Source: Chlorocebus sabaeus (taxonomy: Eukaryota; Chordata; Mammalia; Primates; Cercopithecidae). Taken from it: a stretch of 64,000 nt of DNA. Made by a program: the position numbers and the translations under genes. Below the pieces are notes generated by a model. The model worked only from the letters and a program-made list of their open reading frames with translations. It had not been told where the DNA came from and ran no database searches. The stretch spans positions 112,017,143 through 112,081,142 of the forward strand of contig NC_132910.1 of the NCBI RefSeq assembly GCF_047675955.1, written 5' to 3'. The first letter of the stretch is position 1; every line of letters begins with the position of its first letter. Shown in pieces: positions 1-11,689 of the stretch.

Positions 1-286
1 CAGATTTTATGTGATGATTAATTTTAAAAACCTTGATTTATATGGTAGTCAATGCTAAAAATGTTGACTATTCGTCATGTGTAATTTGGCATATGTAATT
101 TATAATAAAATATATAACAATATATAATACAATATATGAAAATTTGTGTTCAATATTTAAGTATATATATGGTATGTGTACTCACACACATGTGTACCTG
201 TATGTATATCTAGATTTTGATATAGATATAAATAATTACTCGATTCCTACAGATCTAGAGTATAGGGTAACTCTAAAAGAAACAGC

Positions 287-600
287 CTAGCCTGGCACGG
301 TGGCTTACATCTATAATCCCAGCACTTTGGGAGGCCGAGGTGGGGGGGATAACCTAAGGTCAGGAGTTCGAGACCAGCCTGGCCAACATGGTGAAACCCC
401 ATCTCTACCAAAAATACAAAAATTAGCCAGGCGTGGTGGCGAGCATCTGTAATCCCAGCTACTAGAGAGGCTGAGACAGGAGATTCACTTGAACGCAGGA
501 GGCAGGGTTGCAGTGAGCAGAGATTACACCATTGCACTCCAGCCTGGGTGACAAGCAAAACTCTGAATCAAAAAAGGAGGAGAAAGAAAAAAAAAAAAAA
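287..600 (+). mobile_element. Alu SINE, full length
   Basis: A dimeric Alu on the plus strand starts near the GGCACGGTGGCT motif and keeps the left-arm core, the middle A-rich linker and the right arm. It ends in an A-rich tail interrupted by GGAGG. Short matching sequence (AAACAGC) flanks both ends and is a probable target duplication. The diagnostic pattern looks like AluS. Minus-strand reading frames across it are ordinary Alu frames, not genes. Confidence 0.95.
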
Positions 601-1532
601 CAGCTTTCTTGAATGGTTATTAAATAAACAAATAATATATATAGATTTTTAAAATGTTTCCATTTTCATGATAAAATGAAAGAAAATGATTTAATAGCAA
701 ATCGAAAATATGCCATTTCATTACATTGGCTAACTTTCAGTTTTTTCTACCTTTACTACTGTAGTCTCCAAATTGTTTTGATTCATTTCTCTCAAGTGGA
801 ATCTTCCCTTTCTCCACTGTGTTTCATCCACCTCAAACATCTTTGAAACATATATTGGCATAAAAATTCAATTGATCAGAACAAATGTCAGGCTAGATCT
901 GAGCTCATTTTGTAGAAGATAAAAGAAATATCTGGCATAAATAGAAGTTGATATTATATTCTTATAATACTTTGTATTTGGCTTACTAAAAAAAATTGAA
1001 ATAAAGTGTTTCCCAGATTGTAATATAACGTGATGACTTTTCATTATATTTGCAGAATGAATAGAATAAAAGAAATTGTATTATTATATAAGTGCCTTTT
1101 ATGTGTACTGAATGAAGATTTACTGCATGATAAACAACAAATGATTGTTTTATGATCTAATAGCCATAGACATCTGAGCACACAGCTTCAATAAATGTGT
1201 GATGAAGCCAGGCCGCCTGAAGTCTTCAATTAAGGAAAAAAGCATAGCCTTCAGGTCATGTGGGGAGAATAGAAAACTGCATTGCAATTAAGGTTTCCAC
1301 TGGGAGAAATAGCTCAATCTAATTTCATTTATAAATAACAAAAGGAACAATGATAGCAATTTATCATCAGTCAGTGCCAAGAAAATACACTGAAGGAGAT
1401 AACCAGAAAGATTAAACACAGACTAGTGTGTGTGCTGGGTGGGGTGGCTAAACCAAAACTAAGTGTGGCAGATTTGGGGGGGCATTCAAGCCTGCTTATA
1501 GTTTCATTCTCACTTTTAAAAATCAAAACTTT
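601..1532. other. No feature seen
   Basis: AT-rich DNA between two Alus. I see no gene, RNA or recognisable repeat here. There is a short G-rich stretch near 1437-1485 with no clear identity. Confidence 0.5.
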
Positions 1533-1838
1533 GGCTGAGCACGATGACTCACGCCTGTAATCCCAGCACTTTGGGAGGCTGAGGAGGGCGAATCACCAGG
1601 TCAGGAGTTCGGAGACCAGCCTAGCCAATATGGTGAAACCCCGTCTCTACTAAAAATACAAAAGTCAGCCAGTCATGGTGGTGCGTGTCTGTAATCCAAG
1701 GTACTCAGGAGGCTAAGGCAGAAGAAGCGCTTGAACCCTGAAGGCAGAGATTGCAGTGAGCCGAGTTCGCACCACTGCACTCCAGCCTGGGCGACAGAGC
1801 AAGACTCCGTCTCAAAAAATAAAAATAAAAAATAAAAA
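1533..1838 (+). mobile_element. Alu SINE, full length
   Basis: Plus-strand Alu dimer from GGCTGAGCACGATGACTCAC through the right arm to an A-rich tail of the (AAAAT)n type. The flanks share AAAACTTT before and after, which is a probable target duplication. The CpG sites are partly decayed, as expected for an AluS-age copy. Confidence 0.95.
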
Positions 1839-1844
1839 CTTTAA

Positions 1845-3475
1845 AACATGTTTTCCATATTTATTGACAAAGTAAAACTGTGTATATGTAAGGTTCACAA
1901 TGAGATGTTATATGTATACATTTGTGAAATGATTACCACAATCAAGCTAACTAACATATCCATTACATCACCTATTTATCAGTTGTATGTGGGGTGAGAA
2001 TAGTTTCTATCTCTGAAAATTTCAAGTACATAATATGTTATTATTAACTATATACATATATACTGATATACATAAGGTCTCCACACTTGTTTATCTTATA
2101 ACACAAAGACTGTATCTTTTAACCAATATCTCCCTTTTCCCCCACTCCCTCCATCCACTGGTAACTAACCATCAATTTACTTTCTGTTTCTATGAGCTCA
2201 ACTTTTCTCGATTTCACATGTAAGTAAAATCATGCCGTATTTGGCTGTGTCTGGCTTATTTCACTTAGCATAATGTCTTCTAGGTTCATCCATGTTACCA
2301 CAAATGGCAGGATTTTCTTCCTTTTTTAAGGCTGAATAATATTTCATTGTATATACATAGTACAATCTATTTATCCACTCATCCATAAACAGAAACTTAA
2401 GTTGTTTCTATATTGTGGCTACTGTGAATAATCCTGCAATGAACGTGGGTATACAGATAGCTTTTGGGGATAATTATTTAATTACCTTTGCATATATACC
2501 CAAAAGTAGATTTACTGGACATATTCTATTCTATTTTTACTTTTCTGACATACCTCCATATTTTTTCTGCAATGGCTTTACCTATTTACATTCCCGCCAA
2601 CAGTGCATCAGAGTTCCCTTTTTATCACATCGTTGATAACATTTGTTATTTTTTGACTTTTTGAGAATAACCATAACAACAGGTGATTAGTGATGTTATA
2701 TGCCTGTTGGACCTTTTCAATGTCTTCTTTGGGGAACTGTCAATTCAGGTCATTCGCCCATTTTAAAAATCAGGTTATTGGGTTTTTTTGCTATTGAGTT
2801 GTATAACTGGCTTATATGTTTTAAATATTAGCCTCTTATCACATGGATATATAATTTGTTAATATTTTTCTCCCATTCCATAAGTTGCTTTCTCATTCTC
2901 TTAATAGTTTCTTTGGCTGTGCAGAATTATTTTAGTTTGATGCAGTCCATCTTGTTTATTTTTGTATTTGCTGCTGGTACTTTTGGTAATGTGCCCCAAA
3001 AATCATTGCCAAGATCAATTTCAAGGACCTTTCCTCCTATATTTTTTTCTAGGAGTTTCACAGTTTCCAGTCTTGTGTTCTAGTATTTCATCCATTTTGT
3101 GTTGATCTTTATGTTTGGTCTAAGATAAGGATCCAATTTCATTCTTCTGCATGTGGATTACCAGTTTTCCCAACACCATTTATTGAACAGACTATTCTTT
3201 CTCCATTGTGTATTCTTGTAAGCTTTGTAGAAAATGAGTTGACTGTATATGTGTTGGTTGATTTATGAACTCTATTCTGTTCCATTGGTCTGTGTGTCTG
3301 TTTTTATGTCAGTGTCATGCTATTTTGATTGCTATGGCTTTGTAATATAATTTAAAATCAGGAAGCATAATGCCTTCACCATTTTTCTTCTTGCTCAAGA
3401 TTGCATTAACTATTTGGGGGTTTTTTGTGGTTCCACACAACTTTTAAGCTATTTCTTCTATTTCTGCTAAATGAC
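1845..3475 (-). mobile_element. L1 LINE, 3'UTR plus end of ORF2 (mammalian-wide/early primate)
   Basis: In minus orientation this holds an L1 3'UTR (about 1845-2380) followed by the C-terminal part of ORF2. The region around 2400-3420 reads as the antisense of the familiar ORF2 3' section. Recognisable blocks lie near 2420 (CTGTGAATAATCCTGCAATG), 2840-2900 and 3340-3430. Frequent stops and indels show it is dead. It is 5' truncated. The subfamily looks like L1M (MA/MB type) but was not tested. Confidence 0.85.
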
Positions 3476-3570
3476 TCATGAATACTCATTAATTCCTTTG
3501 ATTAACTAGAGATTTGAAGACATTTCACAGTTACTGTGAGCATCATTATGTGTTTCATATAAGAAAGCAA

Positions 3571-3846
3571 TCCCAGCACTTTGGGAGGCCGAGATGGGCG
3601 GATCACGAGGTCAGGAGATCGAGACCATGCTGGCTAACACGGTGAAACCCCGTCTCTACTAAAAAATACAAAAAATTAGCCAGGCGAGGTGGCGGGCGCC
3701 TGTAGTCCCAGCTACTTGGGAGGCTGAGGCAGGAGAATGGCGTGAACCCAGGAGGCGGAGCTTGCAGTGAGCAGAGATCTGGCCACTGCACTCCAGCCTG
3801 GGCGACAGAGTGAGACTCCGTCTCAAAAAAAAAAAAAAAAAAAAAA
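3571..3846 (+). mobile_element. AluY-like SINE, 5' truncated
   Basis: The Alu begins at TCCCAGCACTTTGGGAGG, so about the first 35-40 bases of the consensus are missing. The rest is close to AluY, for example the GAGATCGAGACCATGCTGG region and GGAGCTTGCAGTGAGC. It ends in a long A tail. An 11-bp target duplication AAGAAAGCAAT flanks it (3561-3571 and 3847-3857), with the last T shared with the first Alu base. Confidence 0.95.
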
Positions 3847-4238
3847 AAGAAAGCAATGTATTTAGTCTTACCAATTTTATGTTCCAAAATTATTCTCCAT
3901 TATTTTCTTATTTACACTTTTTAAATGTTTAAAGAATGTACAATCTTTAATCACAGTCTACCTTAAACAATATAATACCTTTTTACATGTAGTGTATTAC
4001 ACCATACAACAAAACATTTCTACCACCACACGATTTCTACCTTCCATACTTTTTGGTATTACTGATATAAGTTTTACTTTTACATGTTATAGATACATAA
4101 TGCATTGCTATTAATTTTGCTTTAATAGACAATTAACTTTTAGAAATACTAACATTTTTAAAAATAAATCCATCTCTACTTTGATATTTACCATTTTCAG
4201 CTCCATTACTTGTGTAGATAGATTCAAGTTTGTGTGTG

Positions 4239-4564
4239 GTTGGTTGGTTGGTTGGTTGGTTGGTTGGTTGGTTGGTTGGTTTTGAGATGGAGTTTTGCTC
4301 TGGTTATCCAGGCTGGAGTACAATAGAGCAATCTCGGTTCACTGCAACCTTCACCTCCCAGGTTCAAGCAATTCTCCTGCCTCAGCCTCACAAGTAGCTG
4401 GCATTACAGAAATGTGCCACCATGCTTAGCTAATTTTTGTAATTGTGGTGGAGACAGGGTTTCTCCTTGGTCAGGCTAGTCTTGAACTCCTGACCTCAGG
4501 TGATCTGCCCGCCCTTGGCCTCCCAAAGTGCTGGGATTTCAGGCATGAGCCACCGCGCCCAGCA
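4239..4564 (-). mobile_element. AluS-like SINE with (AACC)n tail
   Basis: Minus-strand Alu with its body at about 4283-4563. On the plus strand its tail side reads as more than ten GGTT units (4239-4280), so the A tail has turned into an (AACC)n microsatellite. Imperfect target duplications ATTCAAGTTT (4222-4231) and ATTCATGTTT (4565-4574) flank it. It sits inside the old L1 5' region. Confidence 0.93.
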
Positions 4565-4812
4565 ATTCATGTTTTTTTTACTAGTGTCACATTCTTTCTG
4601 CCTAAAGAAGTTTCATTAATTTTTTTTTGTAATGTGGGTCTACTGGTCTCCTTGTTTTCCTTCTCTGAAAAGTATGTTTTTCTCCTTCAATCTTTGAAGA
4701 TAGGAAGAAAAAAATAAGAAAAACTACATATAGAATCTGGGTGGGTTATTTTTTTCTTTCAGCATTAAATGTTTCAGTCCACTGTCCTCTTGCCAAGATG
4801 GCTGTTTTGTTT

Positions 4813-5535
4813 TTTTTTTTTTTTTCCTTAACTTTTGTATTAAGTTCAGGGGTACATGCGTACGTTTGTTACATGGATAAGCTCAAGTCACAGGGTTTGT
4901 TGTACAGAATATTTCTTCACCCAGGAGTTAAGCCTAGTACTCAATAGTTATTTTTCCTGATCCTCTCCTTTCGCCTATCCTCCACCCTGAGGTAGGCCCC
5001 AGTGTCCATTGTTTCCCTCTATGTGTCCATGTTTTCTCTTCATTTAGCTCCCACTTGTAAGTGATAACATGTGTCTTATCACTTTTTTTTATCCAGTCTA
5101 CCACTGATAGGCATTTAGCTTGATTACATGTCTTTGCTATTGTGAATATTGCCACAATGAACGTATGCATTCTGGTGTCCTTATGATAGAACAATTTATA
5201 TTCCTTTGGATATGTATCCAGTAGTGGGATTGCTGGTTAGAAGGGTAGACCTGTTTTTAATTCTTTGAAGAATCGCCACACTGCTTTGCACAAAGGTTGA
5301 ACTTATTTACAATCCTACCAATAGTGTATGTGTTCCTTTTTCCTCCACAAACTCACCAGCAACTGTTTTGGTGGGTGTTTTTTTGTGGGGTTTTTTTTTT
5401 TTTTTTGGCATTTTAATAATCCTGACTTATGTTAGATGATACCTCATTGTGGTTTTGATTTGTATTTCTCTAATGAGCAGTGATGTTGAGCTTTTTTTTC
5501 CACGTTCTTGTTGTCTGCGTGTATATTTTCTTTTT
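4813..5535 (-). mobile_element. L1 3' end (primate-age), 5' truncated
   Basis: After a poly(T) run this is the antisense of an L1 3'UTR and the last part of ORF2. GTACATGCGTACGTTTGTTA near 4850 and the ORF2 end blocks near 5100-5300 and 5440-5500 are clear. Its poly(T) start marks an A tail on the minus strand. It interrupts the older minus-strand L1 5' region. It looks like L1PB/L1MA age. Confidence 0.85.
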
Positions 5536-7194
5536 ATTTCTGTTCCTCCATGTGTAATGTGCCTTTTGTCTCTGGCTACCTTTAAGGTTTTCTTTCTCCC
5601 ACTGCATTTTGGTTTTGAACACTTTGAATATGTCGTGTCTAGGAGTTTTTAATTTACTCCTTTGCTATTTAAAAAATAGTTTGCTTGATGTTCTCTGATC
5701 TTTGTTAAATTATGGTTTCATGTGTCTCTCATTATTTTCATATGAATCTCACTTATTATTTCTTCAGATACTACTTCTGCCTCATTATCTTTCTATTCCT
5801 TGTGGGATTTATTTACACGTATGTTGGACCATCTGATATAGACCAGTGTCAATATATTCTATTATTTTCTTTTACACTTTTCCTTTATGTTTTAGTTTGA
5901 ATAATGTCTATTGTCATTTCCTCAGTGTCACATATTTTTCAAACTTCATCAACATTTCTTCAAGTTCACTGATTTTTTCTTCAGCTGCATTGAGTGTTTG
6001 CCGAACCTGTTGAAATATCATCTTTCTTACCATGACTTTTCCTGTTTATATTTTCATTTTACCTTCTGTCATTGTGTTACTCTCTCTGCTGAAAATCTTC
6101 ATCTGTTTTTGCATGTTTTTGATTTTTTTTCACTAATGCTTTTTAAAAAATCATCATACTTACTTCAGATTTACTGTTTGGTAGTTCCAAAATCTGGGTC
6201 TTATGTACTTCTGGTTCTGTTGGTTGCTTGGTCTCTTGCTAGTGAATTAATGTTCTGAAATTTTCTTATGTCTTTTCTTTTTGGCTGAAAATGACACTGT
6301 GTGTAGGGAGGTAGATAAGAAGGTAAATAATATTTATGCATTATTTTTCTCTGCAGGCATTTAGTGGGAGTTAATCTAAACTAGTGTTAAGCCAGGTAAG
6401 GGTTTTATTGTTGCTATGCTTACCATTGGTCTATCATAAGCTTCAAATTCCATTAGCACTTACTTTTTGCTTAGGGTTTGGGGTTAGACCAACAGAGATT
6501 TTTTTTCAATGTTCCTTTTCTGTCTTCTACTTTTGGCTTTCTCTCTGAGCCTGTGCATTTGAGAGGGTCACTTGCCATGTTTTTGTTATGCCCTTAGTGT
6601 TAGACTGCTGTCCTCTATCACTAGATCTCTTCTAACCTCATTGGAGGGTGAAATGTAGGTGTACACAGTCTACTGTCCTATTTCAGTCTCAATCTTAGGC
6701 AAGACCTGTGTTTAAGATTTTTAGAGTCTGGTTTTCTCAGTGATCTTGCATTCCTTCAGCATAGAAGATGTCTAATGTTCTAGATTAAATGTGATTTCCT
6801 GTGCCTTCCCGAAAGGTAGCAGGCTTTTTCTTTTCTCTCTCTCCAAATATGATAAATTTTCATTAGTGTTCTGCAAAAGTACATGACAACGTTTGCTGCC
6901 CTTTCCTCAGTGGGATAAGACTCCCTCTCTTCCACCCAACATCAAAGCTTTTATTCCTTAAGAAAGTGAAATCTGTACAGGGTTTTGTTTCCCCGAGCAG
7001 GAACTCTTTCCCTCCACAGGCCTATACCACTGGAACACTTTCTCTCTCACTACCTTGCTGCTAGTCTTTCTTGTGAGCACCCAGTGAGATTCAAGAATAG
7101 CCTGCAATTAAATGTGAACTTCCCTTCTGTCTAATATTCTCAGGCTTGGGCATTCAGCCTCTAATAATCTGTTTGAGAAGTTAGGGGATAACTC

Positions 7195-8332
7195 CAGCTT
7201 TGTTCTTTTTGTTCAAGATTGTTTTGGCTACGTAGGGCCTTTTGTGGTTCTATAATAATGTAAGGATTTTTTTAATTCCTGTTAAAAATGACATTGGAAT
7301 ATTATTAGGTATCATAATGATCTGTAGATCACTTTGGGTAGTATGTACATTTTCACAATATTAATTTTTTCAGTCCGTGAGCACTGGATACTTTTCCGTT
7401 TATTTATATCTTCTTTAATTTCTTTCATCTGTGTTTTATGTTTTTCAGTATGCAGGCCTTATACCTCCTTGGTTAAATTTATACCTAAGTATTTAATTTT
7501 TGTTGCTATTATAAGATTATTTTATTATTTTTTCAGATGGTTCATTATTAGTATTGGAAATACTACTGATTTTTGTATGTTGATTTTGTATCCTGCAAAT
7601 TTACTGAATTCGTTTATCAGTTCTACCAGTTTTTGATATACTCTTAGAGATTTTCTATATGTAAGACCATACTGTCAGCAAGTAGAGAAAATTTCACTTC
7701 TTCCTTTCTTATTAGGATTCCTTTTCTTTCTTTCAACTAATTGTTCTGGCTAGGACATTCAACATTATGTTGAAAAGAAGTGGTGAGAGTGGGCATCCTT
7801 GTCTTGTTCCTCATCTTAGAGGAAAACTTTTCAAACTTTCACCATCGAGAATGATGTTAACTATGAGTTTGTCATACATGACCTTCATTGTGTTGAGGTA
7901 TATTGCCTCTGTGTCTAAACTGTTGAGATTTTTTTTTCTTTTCATGAAAGGACATTTAAATGTTTTCAAATGCATTTTCTGCATCTTTTGAGATAATTAT
8001 TTGATTTGTATCCTTCCTTTAATTGATGTGGTATATGGCATTTCTTGATTTACATATGTTGAAACATTCTTGCATCCAACAGATAAATCCCACTTGAGCA
8101 TGATGAATGATTTTGTAAATTGGCTGTTGAATTTGGTTTACTAACATTTTGCTGGGGATTTTTGCATCTATGTTTATCAGGGATGTTGATGTTTCATTTT
8201 CTTTTTTCTGTGTGTGTGTTCTTGTCTGCCTCTGGTATTAAGGTAATGCTAGTCTTGTCAAATGAGTTTGGAAGTATTCTCTCCAGTTCAATTTTTTGGA
8301 TGAGTTTAGATGAACTAGAATTATTTAAATGA
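7195..8332 (-). mobile_element. L1 ORF2 segment, inverted 5' half
   Basis: Antisense of L1 ORF2, from the block near 7200-7260 (upstream of the sense half's start) to about 8332. Typical ORF2 antisense text lies near 7310-7500 and 7750-7900. At 8333 the orientation flips to the sense strand. The point where this half starts in L1 is next to where the sense half resumes, as expected from twin-primed 5' inversion. It is non-coding because of many stops. Confidence 0.82.
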
Positions 8333-9146
8333 TTTCAAAATATAAAGTATCTCTCATCAAAACAACAAGGTACTGCAGTGAAAACAGACACACAAAATGG
8401 AACAAAATAGAAAACCCAGAAATAAACCCACACATTTATGGTCAATTAGTTTTTGACAGAGTTACCAAGAACAAACAGCAGAGAAATGGTAGTCTCTTTG
8501 ATAACTAGTGTGAGGAAAACTGGATATCCACATGCAGAAAAATGAAAAAGTAGTCTTGTCTATTACCACATCAAAAAATCTACTCAATATAGATTAAGAC
8601 TTAAAACTGTAAGCTTCACAACATTGGTCTGAGCAACAAGTTTTTGGATATGACCCCAAATACATAGGCAACAATAGCAAAAATAGACAAATGAGATGCC
8701 ATCAAACTAAAGAGCTTCAGTGCAGCGAAGGAAACAACAAAGAAAAAGACAACCCACAGAATAATAGAAAATATTTGGACTCCATACATCTGATAAGGTA
8801 TTAATATTCAAAATATAAAAACAACCATAACAATAGCAAGAAAATAAACAACCCAATTAAAAAATGGGTAGAGGAGCTAAACTGAGAGTTCTCAAAAGAT
8901 ATACAAATGGCAAACAGGTACAATTTAAAAAGTGCTCGGGATCACTAATCATGAAGGAAATGCAAACTAAAACCACAATGAGATATTGCCTCACACCTGA
9001 TAGAATAGCTTTTTTTTGAAAAGATGAAAGATAACGAGTGTTGATGAGGAGGTAGGGAAAATGGAACTCTATACTTTGTGTGTGGGAATGTAAATTAGTA
9101 CCACCATTATGGAAAATGGTATGGAGGTCCCATAGAACTACCACAA
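8333..9146 (+). mobile_element. L1 ORF2 segment, sense half of inverted L1
   Basis: Sense ORF2 sequence, with recognisable blocks near 8360-8420, 8700-8760 and 8930-9000 (ACCACAATGAGATATTGCC). Homology stops near 9146 without the rest of ORF2, a 3'UTR or a poly(A) tail. The missing 3' part points to a later deletion or recombination. With the preceding feature it forms one inverted L1 insertion. Confidence 0.82.
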
Positions 9147-9422
9147 TCCTATCTTCATCCTGCTTCCAGCTAAGTAAACTGGGCCTGTGCTTATGTTGTA
9201 TCTATCCTTTCTGAAATTTTAGGCTAATTGCATATCGGTGACTTTAGCTCCCTGTAAGTTCAAGAAAAACTATGATTTTGTATAATATCTAGAATTGTCT
9301 TGATAGTGTGATGACATAGGATGTGTGGCAATGTTCTTTAGAGCTTTCTATACACTAAGCAAAAATCAAAAGCTATTTTGCAAGTAGTATGTTTTTTATA
9401 ATAGCCATTAAGACAATAATAA

Positions 9423-9620
9423 GGTGGGCGTGGTGGCTCACACCTGTAATTACAGCACTTTGGGAGGCCAAGGCAGGCAGATCATGAGGTCAGGAGTTCA
9501 AGACCAGCCTGGCCAACACAGTGAAACCCCATCTCTACTGAAAATGCAAAGCGTAAGCCAGGCGTGGTGGCTAGTGCCTGTAATCTCAGCTACTTGGGGG
9601 GCTGAGGCACGAGAATCACT
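9423..9620 (+). mobile_element. Alu SINE, 3' truncated, tail-less
   Basis: The left arm, linker and the start of the right arm of an Alu are present, but the copy stops in the right arm at GAGAATCACT, about 200 bases in. There is no A tail. The 8-mer AATAATAA occurs directly before (9415-9422) and after (9621-9628) and may be a target duplication. Confidence 0.9.
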
Positions 9621-9628
9621 AATAATAA

Positions 9629-10045
9629 ATATTATAAGTTTAATTTTAAATCACTAAATTCTCAGAGTCCAGGTCAAACCTTATTAAAAAAGATAGAATC
9701 TAAGGCCAGTGTAAGTTTCAACATCATCTATAATTATATACTTTTGTAGAAATATTGTTATGACTAAAAATAGTTGAAGGGTTTGTGTACTACAAAAAGA
9801 CAGATTTTAAGTGCTTTATTTCTGAAAAAAATATTTTAATTAGAAGGGGAATTTATGTTAAATAAAGTTTAAAAGAGAAGTATAATCAATAAACTATGCT
9901 TCCCATACCTTCATTGATTGTGGGTAAACTTCAAGAGTATTTTTGAATTACAGTTCACACTAAAGACGGATGACTTAGATTTTCTTCCACCACTTAGTTA
10001 GCATTGACAATATTTCTTCTGTATTTACTTCTTTGTCAATAGCAT
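9629..10045. other. No feature seen
   Basis: AT-rich DNA without recognisable gene or repeat. Confidence 0.5.
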
Positions 10046-10049
10046 GTCT

Positions 10050-10185
10050 AGGACATTTCTGTCAAAAAGGTGGTCCTCAGAATATCAGTATGACTTCAGC
10101 TGGGAGCTTATTAGAAATATTGAATCTCAGGCCTCATTTCAGACCTGTATCACAATCTATATTTTAATAAGGTTCTTAGTTGATC
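10050..10185 (+). mobile_element. MER5-like DNA transposon fragment (hAT-Charlie)
   Basis: The order of a weak GGTGGTCCTCAG box, GGGAGCTTATTAGAAAT, CTCAGGCCTCATTTCAGACC and a TATTTTAATAAGG end matches the MER5A non-autonomous hAT element. One end decays into the hairpin described next. Such elements have no coding capacity. Confirmation needs a repeat-library search. Confidence 0.7.
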
Positions 10186-10188
10186 TAT

Positions 10189-10278
10189 ATATACATAAGC
10201 TTTTAATATTTGACTAGTACTTTACTTGACCCTCAATTTACTTTAATCACTGGTCAAATATTAAAAGCTAATGTATGT
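10189..10278. repeat. Imperfect inverted repeat / hairpin, 30-bp arms
   Basis: The left arm (10189-10218) and right arm (10249-10278) are reverse complements at 27 of 30 positions, with a perfect 17-bp core (10198-10214 with 10253-10269, core AGCTTTTAATATTTGAC). The spacer is 30 bases. A transcript from either strand would fold into one long stem-loop. It lies at the end of a MER5-like fragment, so it could be a palindromic transposon remnant. No sign of expression can be seen from sequence. Confidence 0.85.
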
Positions 10279-10643
10279 CACAGGTGTTATGGCCATAAAT
10301 GGAATGTTTGATGAGTCACAACAACTTAGAAGGCAGATTCTTTTCATTTTTTAAACTCAATGTGACCCAGCACAGCGAAGTACACCTTTCCACTGATAAC
10401 GCCTTCTTAACAAGGGTTTCTCAGAAAAAAAGGAAAGAAAAAGAAAACAGATTTTCTGAATTCAATCAATGAATTTGCTTTCTCTGAGTTGAATGACTCA
10501 TCATGTTCTATCAAAGGTAGCGATAGAGATATATTATCAAGTATGAATGTACCTCCTGTGTAAGAGATATAGGACGGCAATGGCAAGTCCTTGTCAAAAA
10601 CTCAAATTGCTTCACCATTTTTTTATTCTAAAAACTTACTGTA

Positions 10644-10933
10644 GGCTTGGTGTGGTGGCTCATGCCTGTAATCCCAGCACTTTGGGAGGCCAAGGCAGGT
10701 GGATCACCTGAGGTCAGGAGTTCAAGACCAGCCTGGGCAACATGGTGTAACCCTGTCTCTACCAAAAATACAAAAATAAACTGGGCACAGTGGCACATGC
10801 CTGCAATCCCAGCTACTTGGGAGGCTGAGACAGGAGAATCTTTTGAGCCTGGGAAGAGGAGGTTGCAATGAGCCGAGATTGTGCCATTGCACTACAGCCT
10901 GGGCAACAGAGTGAGACTCCATCTCAACAAAAC
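10644..10933 (+). mobile_element. Alu SINE, full length
   Basis: Plus-strand Alu dimer with a short (AACAAAAC)-type tail. A 13-bp target duplication with one mismatch flanks it: AAAACTTACTGTA at 10631-10643 and AAAACTTACTATA at 10934-10946. The pattern is AluS-like. Confidence 0.95.
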
Positions 10934-11189
10934 AAAACTTACTATAAATATATTCAAAGATACAAATTAAGTATAATAGTCATGAAAGAATATCACCAAT
11001 ACCTAATTTAAGATACAAAATAATGAATAAAAATATGTTATATTTAGTATGCTTGCATGCATTGAAAAGTACAATTAACAATGTTTTTCCTTTATTATAT
11101 TGTAAATGGTGATGGCTTGATATGGAATTAAAAATTATATAGACTCACTAAGTTGTATTTTAGATTGAATTGTCTTTTACTTTTCTCTG

Positions 11190-11382
11190 AAACAGTTTAT
11201 ATGTATGTATGTGTGTGGGTGTATGTGCGTGTGTAGTGTTATAAAATTATATATACAGTTTGTTAAATATATGAAATAAGTTATACTTTTTCTGTATTTA
11301 TATACATATATACACACACATACTATACACACACATACACACAGACACACATAAATATTCTCACTCACACACAGTATATATA
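11190..11382. repeat. TG-rich and CA-rich tracts in inverted arrangement
   Basis: A TATG/TGTG-rich tract (about 11197-11236) is followed about 80 bases later by a CACA/TACACA-rich tract (about 11310-11355). The two are roughly complementary, so the block could form a large imperfect hairpin or Z-DNA segments. It is simple-sequence DNA with no coding evidence. Confidence 0.7.
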
Positions 11383-11689
11383 TTCAGAGTCTCCAGAAAA
11401 CCCAGGCTAATACAGGGATACACTCTCAATTAAAGTATGCACCATCAGAAGTATCACTGCCTGCAAAAGGCAATGCCAAATAACGTATTTCTGTCTTAGC
11501 ATAGGCATTGGAATTTGCAAACACAATTCTATCTTTAGACACGTTTGGGTTTGAATTAACAAAATATAGGCAGTCTGGGAAATTAATTAATTTTATAAAA
11601 AGTTTATGATTTGACAGTATCCCTGAGCAACTAAGAGATAAGCAAGAAATTCCTCTTTAGAAGTAATTACATCCAGGACTTAAAGATGC

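Larger units (their letters stand above)
3865..7190 (-). mobile_element. Old L1 5'UTR-like region, minus strand, interrupted
   Basis: From about 4580 on, this reads as the antisense of the long 5' region of old L1M elements. Landmarks are 4590-4800 (sensitive to TTTCAGCATTAAATG), 5560-5650, 5900-6060 (CTTCAAGTTCACTGATTTTT) and 6170-6260. It is split by an Alu (4239-4563) and a younger L1 3' end (4813-5535), which fixes the order of events. The part at 3865-4230 is less certain and may be plain AT-rich DNA. No coding capacity is visible. Confidence 0.6.

Noticed and set aside
4239..4283. (GGTT)n run that could be read as telomere-like
   Set aside because: The unit is GGTT, not TTAGGG, and it is the changed tail of an Alu.
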